A stretch of DNA of 9,871 nt from Nitrososphaera sp. (GCA_023252395.1 JAJPDY010000025.1:1-9871), one strand, 5' to 3'; shown: positions 1-7,215, numbered from the stretch's first letter. The notes: generated by a model from the letters alone, not told the origin. Made by a program: numbers and translations.

Positions 1-97
1 CCGCAATCATTTGAACCCTTGACCCACGGGTTTCTTCTAACTAGCCCTTTTTGTTAGATCTGGAGCCCGTTGCGATGCCAGGCTTCGCTACGACCCC
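1..97 (-). tRNA. tRNA-Trp (anticodon CCA), intron-containing, 3' end outside window
   Basis: Read on the minus strand from 97 downward, the sequence folds as a tRNA. The acceptor 5' strand is GGGGTCG (97-91), followed by TA and a D-stem GCGA/TCGC (88-85, 75-72) around loop AGCCTGGCA. The anticodon stem is ACGGG (70-66) with CCCGT (30-26), and the loop CTCCAGA is rebuilt after removing an intron. The anticodon CCA (63-61) reads UGG, so this is tRNA-Trp; the archaeal tRNA-Trp gene often carries an intron at 37/38. The variable region is GGGTC, then AAGGG (20-16) and the T-loop TTCAAAT (15-9). The expected closing strand CCCTT is not found: bases 8-1 read GATTGCGG. The closing T-stem and acceptor 3' strand therefore lie left of the window, perhaps beyond a second intron. 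The identity is firm; the 3' structure is unresolved. Confidence 0.85.
32..59 (-). other. tRNA-Trp anticodon-loop intron (about 28 nt)
   Basis: The bases between anticodon-loop position 37 (base 60) and position 38 (base 31) do not belong to the tRNA fold. They hold a hairpin CTAAC (57-53) / GTTAG (41-37) enclosing an A-rich loop. Removing them gives a standard 7-base anticodon loop and a 5-bp stem. The boundary is ambiguous by one base because both junctions carry A. The bulge-helix-bulge cut by the archaeal splicing endonuclease appears relaxed, since one central pair (C34 with A) does not match. Confidence 0.8.
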
Positions 98-125
98 ACT
101 AATTTGGCATCGTGCTATGGATAGC

Positions 126-133
126 ATAAATAT
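126..133 (-). promoter_or_regulatory. TATA box of tRNA-Trp
   Basis: The minus strand reads ATATTTAT, centred about 32 bases upstream of the mature tRNA 5' end (base 97). That spacing would start transcription a few bases before the tRNA. It lies between the stop codon at 155 and the tRNA, so the tRNA can have its own promoter although it follows a gene on the same strand. Confidence 0.55.
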
Positions 134-154
134 GTCTGTATAAGTCTTGCGTGG

Positions 155-1498
155 TTACAAAAAGAGGACCTCAAGCGTGCTTGCATTCATTGGGTTCCGG
201 CCAACCTTTCTCCCGATTAGCTGATCATTGTTGAGGTACCAATGCTGCGAGTCGGGAAAGAGTGGCAGGTGCAGCTCCTGCTTTGTGGCAGTGTCGGTAA
301 ACCCGGCTATCATGGTATCGTTATAGGTCCTGACCATCTTGTGCGCGGCTGTAGGGACAACCATGTTAAAGTCGCCAAGAGTATTGTTTGCCATCAGCGC
401 TGAAACATTTTCCAGCTCATGGTTTGCATTTGCATTGCCAAGCAACACATTCTTTTCTGCGTCCAGCCATTTTTCGTCAAACCTGAGCGTCAAGAGTGTG
501 ACTGCGGCCTGCTGAAACGCCGCATCAAAGTTCTTGTCAAGGGACTCGACTCCCACTATAAAGCCGTCCCAGATGCCGGCATCCCCTGAAGTATAGTTTC
601 GCGTAAAGACCATCGCCCTGCCATCGACCTTCTTGCCTTCAGAGTCAAAGCTGTACTTTACGTCATAGACAGGCGTCAGCGATATGTCAGTAGAATTGTA
701 ATCGCCCACCGTCAATGCATAGGTGGAAAGCGCTGATTCAACCGCGTACGAGCGCAGGTTTTTCCGGAGAATTGGCATGACTTCGCTTGTGAAGTACTGG
801 TCAGGAGTCTTGGCGCCAGAGATCGCAAGTGGAGCGTTTCCAAACGACATTTCCCTGACCTTATCTGCCGATACCATCCCCGAACACAGCTGGGCAGACT
901 TGCAAAGAGAATCGTCTGGAAGCAGGTGAAGCGGCATGAACGGCTGAAAGACATAGACAAGTGTGTGGTCGCTCCCTCTTGCAAAGAATACAAATCCAGT
1001 CATTGACTTGTATGGCCGTATTATCTGCATGTCTGCGCTCCAGTTTTCTGGGATAAATGCAGTAGCGGCCTTCTCCTTGCCATCAGTCCACCTGACATAC
1101 CGGCTTTCTTCGTCGCCAGTTTCTGGCACTATCCTGCCGGAATAAGTTGTGTCATTTACAAGCATCCTGTACGTGTAGGTCACCTCGGTAGAATTTGTCT
1201 GGATTATGAACTCTGACCGCCTGTCCACGTTTCTAGCAAGCTTTAGCATGACTTTGCCGCTGGGTTCTACTGTTGCATTCCACCAGCTAGAGGCAACCAC
1301 GCTTTGCGCGGGCGATGAAGGTGTGAGCTCTATCTCGCTCTGCGTGGCAGACGCAGTCCAGTTGGAGGGCAGCATCATCACTGTCCTATTGCCCATCTGT
1401 GCTGCAGAGAACTTTGGCTCTAGCTGCTGTTGTTGAGCATACGCAGGACTGAACAGCAGAAGAAGCGCCGCCAAAGCTACCCAGGTATAACGGATCAC
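155..1498 (-). CDS. Secreted sequon-rich protein of unknown function
   Basis: 447 residues from a GTG start; an in-frame stop lies only four codons upstream, so the start is nearly fixed. Residues 1-21 form a Sec signal peptide (hydrophobic ALAALLLLF, likely cleavage after AYA, before a QQQQ run). The mature part has no further membrane segment, so it should be released or held at the cell surface by partners. It contains 12 N-X-S/T sequons spread along the whole length (for example N37, N46, N74, N102, N115, N152), which suggests heavy N-glycosylation. The only two cysteines after the signal, C199 and C205, could form a small disulfide loop. Phrases such as LPSNW and IPENW recur near 43 and 149, hinting at repeated beta domains. 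I recognise no family. The divergent neighbour at 1619 is a membrane-bound winged-helix protein that might regulate it. Confidence 0.8.
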   Translation of the reverse strand: MIRYTWVALAALLLLFSPAYAQQQQLEPKFSAAQMGNRTVMMLPSNWTASATQSEIELTPSSPAQSVVASSWWNATVEPSGKVMLKLARNVDRRSEFIIQTNSTEVTYTYRMLVNDTTYSGRIVPETGDEESRYVRWTDGKEKAATAFIPENWSADMQIIRPYKSMTGFVFFARGSDHTLVYVFQPFMPLHLLPDDSLCKSAQLCSGMVSADKVREMSFGNAPLAISGAKTPDQYFTSEVMPILRKNLRSYAVESALSTYALTVGDYNSTDISLTPVYDVKYSFDSEGKKVDGRAMVFTRNYTSGDAGIWDGFIVGVESLDKNFDAAFQQAAVTLLTLRFDEKWLDAEKNVLLGNANANHELENVSALMANNTLGDFNMVVPTAAHKMVRTYNDTMIAGFTDTATKQELHLPLFPDSQHWYLNNDQLIGRKVGRNPMNASTLEVLFL

Positions 1499-1523
1499 GC
1501 CGGCGATCTAGCTTGCACAGCAA

Positions 1524-1535
1524 TCGCATTTAACA
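1524..1535 (-). promoter_or_regulatory. Possible promoter of the secreted protein gene
   Basis: The only AT-rich stretch at a plausible distance upstream of the GTG at 1498 reads about GTTAATTGTTAA on the minus strand. It would place the transcript start within about ten bases of the GTG. The match to an archaeal TATA box is weak. Confidence 0.3.
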
Positions 1536-1590
1536 ATTAACTCCAGTAAATCTTCGCGATCACTCTTCTACGAGCACGTTTCGAAATTGA

Positions 1591-1598
1591 TAAAAAAT
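1591..1598 (+). promoter_or_regulatory. TATA box of the membrane winged-helix gene
   Basis: TAAAAAAT, centred 24-25 bases before the TTG at 1619, is the spacing expected for a leaderless archaeal transcript. It supports TTG as the true start. No Shine-Dalgarno sequence is present, and an in-frame TGA at 1610-1612 rules out a longer protein. Confidence 0.6.
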
Positions 1599-1618
1599 TT
1601 CATTGACTATGAAAGTCG

Positions 1619-2305
1619 TTGACAGGCGAGACCCAGCTGCGCGCTAGAAGGACAAGGATAAAGATTCTAAGAGCCATAGCGGATAGAAACGGTGTCGCAG
1701 GTTTCTCAGATATCAAGGTCTCAACCGGCCTTTCCACAGGTTCCATATACTACCACCTTGAGCGCATGGGCAGCTACGTCACAAAGGACTCAAAGCACTA
1801 CATGATAACAGAAGAGGGGCTGCAGCTCTTGCGCGAAGTCGACCAAAAGTATGCGGGTGTTGCCGCCCCACAAAGAAAGGAAGAAGAGCGTGCACCGGCA
1901 CCTCCTTCAGAAGGTTTTGGAGAAGAGACTGTCAGGCAGGTCAGACGATGGAATGTGCGCCAGTATGTATTCATTGGCATTCTGGCATCAGTCGTCGCTT
2001 TTGCAACAGTAGGCCTCTTTACAAGCTGGCAGACTTTGTACATCTTTGCGGGTATGAGCGCCAGCCTCATAACGTTGGTTGCAGTAGCAGCAACGCTCTC
2101 GGCATCACTTTTCATGCTAAAGAAATCGCACCCTCTTATAGGCTACAAGGGGACAATGCTTTCAGTGTCAGTGCTTGCAGCCCTGCTTGTCAGCGTCCTT
2201 CTTGTTTCCGGCCTAGAATACACTAGCGCGGCTTACAGCCAGCCATACGACAACTCTATGGACGCGCTACTGTCGTCATATTCCATGCACTGGCAGATCA
2301 GGTAG
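1619..2305 (+). CDS. Membrane-tethered winged-helix transcriptional regulator
   Basis: 228 residues from a TTG start fixed by an upstream in-frame stop and a TATA box at leaderless distance. Residues 5-75 form a winged helix of the ArsR/PadR-like kind: basic first helix (RARRTRIKILRAI), the helix-turn-helix FSDIKVSTGLSTGSIYYHLERM, and a wing ending YMITEEGLQLL. A charged, proline-rich linker (about 82-105) follows. Then come about three membrane segments, near 115-133, 139-167 and 178-199, and a short polar tail. There is no sensor or catalytic domain, so the membrane part may itself anchor or sense. Winged-helix domains fused to membrane helices occur repeatedly in archaea, mostly uncharacterised. 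It is divergent from the secreted glycoprotein gene, a possible target. Its last 30 bases overlap the TFB gene on the other strand. Confidence 0.8.
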   Translation: MTGETQLRARRTRIKILRAIADRNGVAGFSDIKVSTGLSTGSIYYHLERMGSYVTKDSKHYMITEEGLQLLREVDQKYAGVAAPQRKEEERAPAPPSEGFGEETVRQVRRWNVRQYVFIGILASVVAFATVGLFTSWQTLYIFAGMSASLITLVAVAATLSASLFMLKKSHPLIGYKGTMLSVSVLAALLVSVLLVSGLEYTSAAYSQPYDNSMDALLSSYSMHWQIR

Positions 2306-3388
2306 GCTGTGCGGCACATGCCTGCTTGCCAAGAACAGTCCTTTCACATTCCGGCTTTCAGGGTGGACGCTTGACGCCGCGACTTGCTGTTGTTGTGGCA
2401 TTGCCGGCTTGTCCTCTTTTTCCTCTACTGAAATGAACTCTTGGCTTTTCTCTATAGACTTTGAGAGTATCTGTGAGCTGCCCTCCTTTACAAGCTGAAT
2501 TATCTCTAGACACCTTTTCCGCACAGTCACGGTGCTGACGTCTGCTGCAATGGCAATTCGCAGCTGCGTAGTGTATTCGCTTGTCTCAATAGTCGACAGG
2601 TAAAGTGCAGCGGCTGCAAGTGAAACAGGGTTCTTGCCTGAAAGCAGCGCGCTGTCCCCAACAATTGAGAGGATCTCGAGTGCTTTTCTTACTGTCTTTT
2701 CAGACAAGCCAGCCTTGTCGGCAATCCGCGATATGCTGTTTGAGGGCACCGGGAGTGGCACGTGTATCTTCATTTCACGAAGAAGGAACTTGTAGTAGTA
2801 CGCAATGTTTTTCCTATCTGCATTTCCTATCACTTCCTGTATTTCATGTATTGAGCGCGGGGTGCCTGTGTCCTTGCACGCGATGTATATCGTGGCGGCT
2901 ACAATCCCGGTTATCGACCTGCCCTTGATAAGCCCCTTCTCGAGTGCTTTTCTGTAAATATAAGCCGCGCGCTCTGCCACAGGCGTGCCGATTCCAAGGA
3001 TCTCAGTTATCCTGCGGATCTCGCGCATTGCCTTGTTGAGGTTCTTTGTCTTTGAGTTGTTTGACACTGTGATCTTGTTGAGCCTCCGCAGCCTCTCGAT
3101 CTCTGAATAACCTTGGATGTGCCTGCCGTTTGCGTCGATATTCTTGTTATCGATAAAGCTTGAAAGTCCCATGTCATACATCATGAGCGATGCAGGCTCG
3201 CCTGTCCTGTACCGCTTGTCCATTTCTTCAAGCGTAAAAGCGCGCCGCTCTGCCGCAAGCTCTAGGTTATCCCGCGCGACGATGCCACAGCTGCCGCATA
3301 CCTCTTCGCCAGTGTCAGGGTCGCTAATAAGCTGGCCGCTGCAAACTTCGCATAGGACAAGGTTGTCGATCTCGTGCCTTACTAACAT
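2276..3388 (-). CDS. tfb: Transcription initiation factor IIB (TFB)
   Basis: TFB bridges TBP bound at the TATA box and RNA polymerase, recognises the BRE element and helps open the promoter. 370 residues when started at the ATG at 3388; a TTG five codons upstream (3403) is possible but would lie only about 11 bases from the TATA box. The N-terminal zinc ribbon has C13-x2-C16 and C31-x2-C34. The B-reader/linker follows (RAFTLEEMDKRYRTGEPASLMMYDMGLSSFID). Two cyclin repeats occupy about 110-200 and 205-300, with the expected RKALEKGLIKGRSI and SLAAAALYLS signatures. After about residue 315 there is a tail containing an acidic EEKEDKP stretch and PQQQQ, longer than in a minimal TFB. Archaea of this group usually carry several TFB paralogues, so this may be a specialised copy. 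The family assignment is secure. Confidence 0.95.
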   Translation of the reverse strand: MLVRHEIDNLVLCEVCSGQLISDPDTGEEVCGSCGIVARDNLELAAERRAFTLEEMDKRYRTGEPASLMMYDMGLSSFIDNKNIDANGRHIQGYSEIERLRRLNKITVSNNSKTKNLNKAMREIRRITEILGIGTPVAERAAYIYRKALEKGLIKGRSITGIVAATIYIACKDTGTPRSIHEIQEVIGNADRKNIAYYYKFLLREMKIHVPLPVPSNSISRIADKAGLSEKTVRKALEILSIVGDSALLSGKNPVSLAAAALYLSTIETSEYTTQLRIAIAADVSTVTVRKRCLEIIQLVKEGSSQILSKSIEKSQEFISVEEKEDKPAMPQQQQVAASSVHPESRNVKGLFLASRHVPHSLPDLPVHGI

Positions 3389-3410
3389 AGGGACAGACAG
3401 CAATAAGTGA

Positions 3411-3417
3411 TTTTAAA
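3411..3417 (-). promoter_or_regulatory. TATA box of tfb
   Basis: TTTAAAA on the minus strand is centred 26 bases upstream of the ATG at 3388. This geometry indicates a leaderless mRNA and is the main reason for choosing that ATG over the TTG at 3403. Confidence 0.65.
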
Positions 3418-3534
3418 GGCGTGTGCAAAAGGATTTTAGAAATATCAAGGGTAGCAAAATACAGTTAGAGAGCAACGATTTGTTATTATGGAATTTTTTA
3501 CAGTACGGGTATTGTATTGGGCTTAAATACAGCG

Positions 3535-4782
3535 CTACTTTTTAGAATCTTTGTACCTGAATTTGTCCAATTTGATCAGCTGGTGGTACGACCCAAACTG
3601 CGAAGGATCTGCACTGTCAAGCGCAGATTCGGAGTCATCGCTTTCATTAGCATATACCTTGATTGTCCTGTAGGTGGTAGAGCGTTGAACGGGCACTCTG
3701 CCGGCAGACCTTATCAGGTGCCTGATCTCTTTTGGCCGCATCAGCTGGCCGTGCTGCGCGCCTGCCGCAGTCGAGATGCTCTCGTTTATCAGCGTCCCTC
3801 CAAAGTCATTTGCGCCAGCTCCTAGCAAGAGCTGGGACATTCTTGCTCCTTCCTTGACCCAAGACACTTGGATGTTTGGGATATGGTTGTTGAGCATTAT
3901 CCTTGCTACTGCGTGCATCTTGACAACTTCGTTGCCATCTGCACCAGCCCTTATGTTTGGCACAGTCTGGTGGCTGTACATCGGAGCTTCAGTATGCACA
4001 AAGCTGAGCGGGACAAATTCCGTAAAGCCGTGTGTCTCTTTCTGGATCTCGCGCAAAAGCGCAATATGATCTGCCTTGTGTCGCGACGTTTCGACATGGC
4101 CGTACATAATTGTTGAAGTCGTAGGTATTCCAAGGGCATGTGCCTGCCGGATTATGCTTGTCCAGTCCTTGACGGAAATCCTGCCCGGTGATATCGTATC
4201 GCGCATGTCTTGGTCAAGGATCTCTGCGGCAGTCCCCGGCAGGCTCCCAATGCCGGCTTCCTTTAGCATCTTTAGGTATTCTCCGGTAGAGGTTTCCGAC
4301 CTGACTGCTCCGTACATCACTTCTTCGGGCGAGAAGGCATGGACGTGTATGTCGGGCAGCTCTTTCTTGACTGCCCTGCAAAGGTCAACATAAAGATGGC
4401 CATCCATCTTTGGAGGAAGACCGGCCTGTATGCAGACTTCAGTCGCTCCGAGACTCGCTGCTTCTTTTGCCCTCCGGAGTATTTCTTCAGTAGGCAAAAA
4501 GTAGCCTTCCTCTTCGCGAAAGTCCCTGCTAAAAGCGCAAAAGCCGCATTGCTTGATGCAGACGTTTGTAAAGTTGATGTTGCGGTTGACGACGTACGTA
4601 ACGTTGTCGCCTACCGTCCTTCTGCGCAGTTCATCTGCCACAGTGACTACAAGGTTCATCTCTAGCCCGTTGCAGTCAAACAGCTCTACTGCCTCGTCTG
4701 CCGAGATGTCCTTGCCGCTCAGCGCCCTGTCAAGTGCTGACGCGACCACAGGGTCTGCCTTTTTCAAAAGAGAGTCAATCAT
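3535..4782 (-). CDS. cofH: CofH, 5-amino-6-(D-ribitylamino)uracil--L-tyrosine 4-hydroxyphenyl transferase
   Basis: A cytoplasmic radical SAM enzyme that joins the 4-hydroxybenzyl part of L-tyrosine to 5-amino-6-ribitylaminouracil; CofG then closes the ring to give Fo, the deazaflavin core of coenzyme F420. 415 residues. The 4Fe-4S/SAM motif is C75-x3-C79-x2-C82 (CIKQCGFCAF), preceded by NRNINFTNVC. Later motifs typical of CofH include EVCIQAGLPP, HAFSPEEV, GSLPGTAAEIL, PTTSTIMYGHVE, EFVPLSFVH and ANDFGGTLINESIS. After about residue 370 the protein ends in an acidic, serine-rich stretch and a lysine-rich end, longer than the catalytic core needs. It overlaps the cofG stop by 8 bases, and a Shine-Dalgarno sequence sits inside the end of cofG, so the two are translationally coupled. 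CofG and CofH are separate polypeptides, as usual in archaea. Confidence 0.95.
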   Translation of the reverse strand: MIDSLLKKADPVVASALDRALSGKDISADEAVELFDCNGLEMNLVVTVADELRRRTVGDNVTYVVNRNINFTNVCIKQCGFCAFSRDFREEEGYFLPTEEILRRAKEAASLGATEVCIQAGLPPKMDGHLYVDLCRAVKKELPDIHVHAFSPEEVMYGAVRSETSTGEYLKMLKEAGIGSLPGTAAEILDQDMRDTISPGRISVKDWTSIIRQAHALGIPTTSTIMYGHVETSRHKADHIALLREIQKETHGFTEFVPLSFVHTEAPMYSHQTVPNIRAGADGNEVVKMHAVARIMLNNHIPNIQVSWVKEGARMSQLLLGAGANDFGGTLINESISTAAGAQHGQLMRPKEIRHLIRSAGRVPVQRSTTYRTIKVYANESDDSESALDSADPSQFGSYHQLIKLDKFRYKDSKK

Positions 4783-5950
4783 TGATGTAACCCTCCCTTA
4801 CCAGCCCGAAATCGTCGGTTATCAAGCTTGCATATTGCTTCAGCCGATCCGATGTAATAAATCCACCTTTGAGGAATTCAGGATATACCGGAAGCCGCGC
4901 CCGCAGCCTGCGCCCTCTGCCTTCAGTTGTTTTTTGCACAGAGGCAATAGAAGGCCACGGAAATTCAGGGTTGACATGATCAATGGTAACTGGCGAAATG
5001 CCACCCCAGTCGTTAATGCCGGCGTCAATGTAGCGGCCAAAAATGTCAGGGTTAAGGTTTGGCGGGACTTGGACATTCATTTCAGGCATGATTATCCTTG
5101 CCATCGCTACGGCCCGGAGAAAATATTCCGATGACGCGGGTGGTGCCTGCGCCATGCCAGTGTCTGGCTTGGGAGCAAAATTCTGGATTATCACTTCCTG
5201 TATGTGGCCGTATTTTTCATGCAACTGCCGGATTACAAAAAGCGAGTCCACCAACTCGTCAGGAGTTTCTCCGATTCCAACAAGGATGCCTGTAGTCATG
5301 GGCATCCTGAGCTCGCCGGCGCTTTCAAGCGTCTTTATCCTCACCTTGGGGTTCTTGCTGGGCGCGTCTTCGTGAGGCATGCCCTTTCCCATGAGCCGCT
5401 CGCTAGATGTTTCAAGCATCACCCCTAGGCTCACGTTTGTGTCTTGAAGCATGGCCATCTCTTTTTTTGTCATGCTGCCGGCATTTGTATGTGGGAGGAG
5501 CCCCGTTTTTGAAAGAACTAGCTCGCTCATTTCTTGGATATATTCAATCGTTGACGAGTGGCCAAGAGTACTGAGCCAAGACCGTGCCCGCTCGTATTTT
5601 TGCTCCGGCCTCTCGCCTGTTACAAAGAGCGCTTCTGTGCAGCGCAATTTCTTACCTGCTTCGGCTATCGCAAGGACCTGTTGTGGACCCATCATTGAAA
5701 GCAGCGAGTCGCCGGGCTCTTTTTTGTACGTGCAGTATGTGCAGGTGTCCCGGCAGAGGTTTACAAGGTTAATGAACACCTTTCGGGAATACGTGACAAC
5801 GTCCGGCCTTGTCCTGTCCCTTATTTTTCCGGCTGTCGCAACAAGTGAGTCTGTTGCGCATTTGGCCATCAGCTGGAGCGCCTCGGCCCGGCTTACCGGC
5901 TTTTCAACAGCCCGGTTCAGGAGCTCGACAAGGGCAGGGTTGGCAAGCAA
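4775..5950 (-). CDS. cofG: CofG, 7,8-didemethyl-8-hydroxy-5-deazariboflavin synthase
   Basis: The second radical SAM enzyme of Fo synthesis; it converts the CofH product to 7,8-didemethyl-8-hydroxy-5-deazariboflavin. 391 residues. The cluster motif is C66-x3-C70-x2-C73 (CRDTCTYC) in the context VFINLVNLCRDTC. Other family stretches are ALFVTGERPEQKY, LLPHTNAGSMT, SLGVMLETSSERL, MTTGILVGIGET, VIIQNFAPKPDTGM and GINDWGGISPVTIDHVNPE. The start is a TTG; an in-frame stop four codons upstream leaves no better start, and a TATA box lies about 30 bases before it. The gene ends overlapping cofH by 8 bases and follows the protease gene by 47 bases on the same strand. Although the protease is close by, the TATA-like box suggests cofGH can be transcribed alone. 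Confidence 0.95.
   Translation of the reverse strand: MLANPALVELLNRAVEKPVSRAEALQLMAKCATDSLVATAGKIRDRTRPDVVTYSRKVFINLVNLCRDTCTYCTYKKEPGDSLLSMMGPQQVLAIAEAGKKLRCTEALFVTGERPEQKYERARSWLSTLGHSSTIEYIQEMSELVLSKTGLLPHTNAGSMTKKEMAMLQDTNVSLGVMLETSSERLMGKGMPHEDAPSKNPKVRIKTLESAGELRMPMTTGILVGIGETPDELVDSLFVIRQLHEKYGHIQEVIIQNFAPKPDTGMAQAPPASSEYFLRAVAMARIIMPEMNVQVPPNLNPDIFGRYIDAGINDWGGISPVTIDHVNPEFPWPSIASVQKTTEGRGRRLRARLPVYPEFLKGGFITSDRLKQYASLITDDFGLVREGYIND
4791..4797 (-). promoter_or_regulatory. Shine-Dalgarno sequence of cofH
   Basis: GGGAGGG on the minus strand, 8 bases before the cofH ATG and inside the last codons of cofG. It matches the anti-SD tail of archaeal 16S rRNA and supports re-initiation or independent initiation at cofH. 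Confidence 0.65.
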
Positions 5951-5976
5951 GTACAGTAATCAAGAGATACCCATTG

Positions 5977-5984
5977 TTAATAAA
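5977..5984 (-). promoter_or_regulatory. TATA box of cofGH
   Basis: TTTATTAA on the minus strand, centred about 30 bases upstream of the TTG of cofG. It would give a 5' leader of only a few bases. It lies in the 47-base gap after the protease stop codon. Confidence 0.5.
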
Positions 5985-5997
5985 CGATTTTACTGCA

Positions 5998-7206
5998 CTA
6001 TGGCGTCTCTAGCGAGTTTGGCCTTGCCCCGAGCATGACGTTTATCTGCTGCTCCTGCCCATCGCGAAGTACTGTCAGCTGTAGGTTGTCGCCTACCGAC
6101 TTTTCTCTCTGTAGATACACGAGTATGTCGTCTATTTTCCTCACTACCTTGCCGTCGATCTCGGTTATCACGTCGCCTCCAAGCTTGATTGGTCTTCCGT
6201 CAATCGTTGCGTCCTTCTCACCGCCATGGATTCCGGCCTTGGCTGCAGGGCTTCCATCGACTACGTCAACTACAAGAAATCCGCGCGGCTCCTTTAGGCC
6301 AAGCGCTTCAGCTATCCCCGGCGTCATGTCTGTGCCAGACACTCCAAGCCACGGGTGCTTGAACGAGCCTGTTGTGACAAGCGACGGGACGACCTTGGCT
6401 ATCGTATTTGACGGGACAGCAAAGCCCACTCCGGCAAACTGGCCGGTTGTGGAAAAGATCGCGGAATTGATGCCTATCACTTCTCCCCGCATGTTGAGCA
6501 GCGGACCCCCAGAGTTGCCGGGGTTGATTGGCGCGTCAGTCTGCACGACGTCAGGAATGGAAAAGTCGCCAGCTTCCTGCGATGGTATAAGCCTGCCAAC
6601 TCCACTAATGATACCGGCTGTCATGGAGCCTGAGAGTCCAAAGGGGTTGCCAATTGCCGCCACCTGCTCGCCCACTCTTGTCGCTGACGAGTTTGCCAGA
6701 GGCAGAGGCGCTAGTTTGTCCTTTGGCGCATCTGCAACATATAGAACTGCAAGGTCGGTAAATGGGTCAGAGCCTATCAGCGTGGCCCTATAGACTGTGC
6801 CATCAAGAAATGTCACGTCCAGCTTGTCACCCTCGCCTCCATTGACTACATGGTAATTAGTTATGATATGACCGTTATTATCATAGACAAAGCCCGATCC
6901 AAGGCGCGAGTCAGCAGGGTTTGACTGGACGCTGTCGGTTATCTGCACGACAGACTTTTCAACGTGCTCGAACAGGTCTGGCAGTGCCATCTCAGAGTTG
7001 GAAGCCTCTACCGTGCTTATCTGCCCCACTTTGAAAGCGCTGTCGTCCAAGCTGCCTCTACCGTTAGCGCCTGTTTGCACAAGGTCTTTTACTAGCGGCA
7101 CCTTGCTGCCAATGTCGCGAAGATCGTTGAACTGCGAATAGGCAAAAAAGATTGCAACAGCAGCTACGATAATCGACGCGGCGAGTACGGCCTTGTTCAA
7201 TGACAA
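5998..7206 (-). CDS. HtrA/DegP-like serine protease (S1C) with PDZ domain, membrane-anchored
   Basis: A quality-control protease expected to act outside the membrane. 402 residues from a TTG start with a well-placed Shine-Dalgarno sequence; the next TTG, two codons on, is a weaker choice. Residues 5-24 form one hydrophobic segment (AVLAASIIVAAVAIFFAYSQF) without a clear cleavage site, so probably a signal anchor. The trypsin-like domain (about 75-280) carries the full triad: H119 (ITNYHVVN), D151 (DPFTDLAVL) and S232 (INPGNSGGPL). One PDZ domain (about 285-395) includes HPWLGVSG, GSPAAKAGI and GGDVITEIDG. Length and order match single-PDZ HtrA proteins. It lies 63 bases downstream of a winged-helix gene on the same strand and may share its transcript. 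No key residue is missing, so it should be active. Confidence 0.93.
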   Translation of the reverse strand: MSLNKAVLAASIIVAAVAIFFAYSQFNDLRDIGSKVPLVKDLVQTGANGRGSLDDSAFKVGQISTVEASNSEMALPDLFEHVEKSVVQITDSVQSNPADSRLGSGFVYDNNGHIITNYHVVNGGEGDKLDVTFLDGTVYRATLIGSDPFTDLAVLYVADAPKDKLAPLPLANSSATRVGEQVAAIGNPFGLSGSMTAGIISGVGRLIPSQEAGDFSIPDVVQTDAPINPGNSGGPLLNMRGEVIGINSAIFSTTGQFAGVGFAVPSNTIAKVVPSLVTTGSFKHPWLGVSGTDMTPGIAEALGLKEPRGFLVVDVVDGSPAAKAGIHGGEKDATIDGRPIKLGGDVITEIDGKVVRKIDDILVYLQREKSVGDNLQLTVLRDGQEQQINVMLGARPNSLETP

Positions 7207-7215
7207 GAAATAGCG

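Noticed and set aside
1..97. Integrated element or attachment site at the tRNA
   Set aside because: Integration usually preserves the tRNA 3' end, no integrase is visible, and the flanking genes look like core genes.
3389..3534. Possible small RNA or terminator in the gap between cofH and tfb
   Set aside because: The gap is AT-rich and contains the tfb TATA box, but I found no strong hairpin, clear T-tract on the minus strand or second promoter.
4553..5134. 193-codon plus-strand open frame
   Set aside because: Antisense to the cofG/cofH junction; both of those genes have complete family motifs.
5451..6038. 195-codon plus-strand open frame
   Set aside because: Antisense to cofG and the protease end; no recognisable domain and no promoter, so a shadow.
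6035..6793. 252-codon plus-strand open frame
   Set aside because: It lies wholly antisense to the HtrA-like protease, whose catalytic motifs are intact. Its translation is low-complexity (Ser/Pro/Thr-rich) with no domain, typical of a shadow frame.
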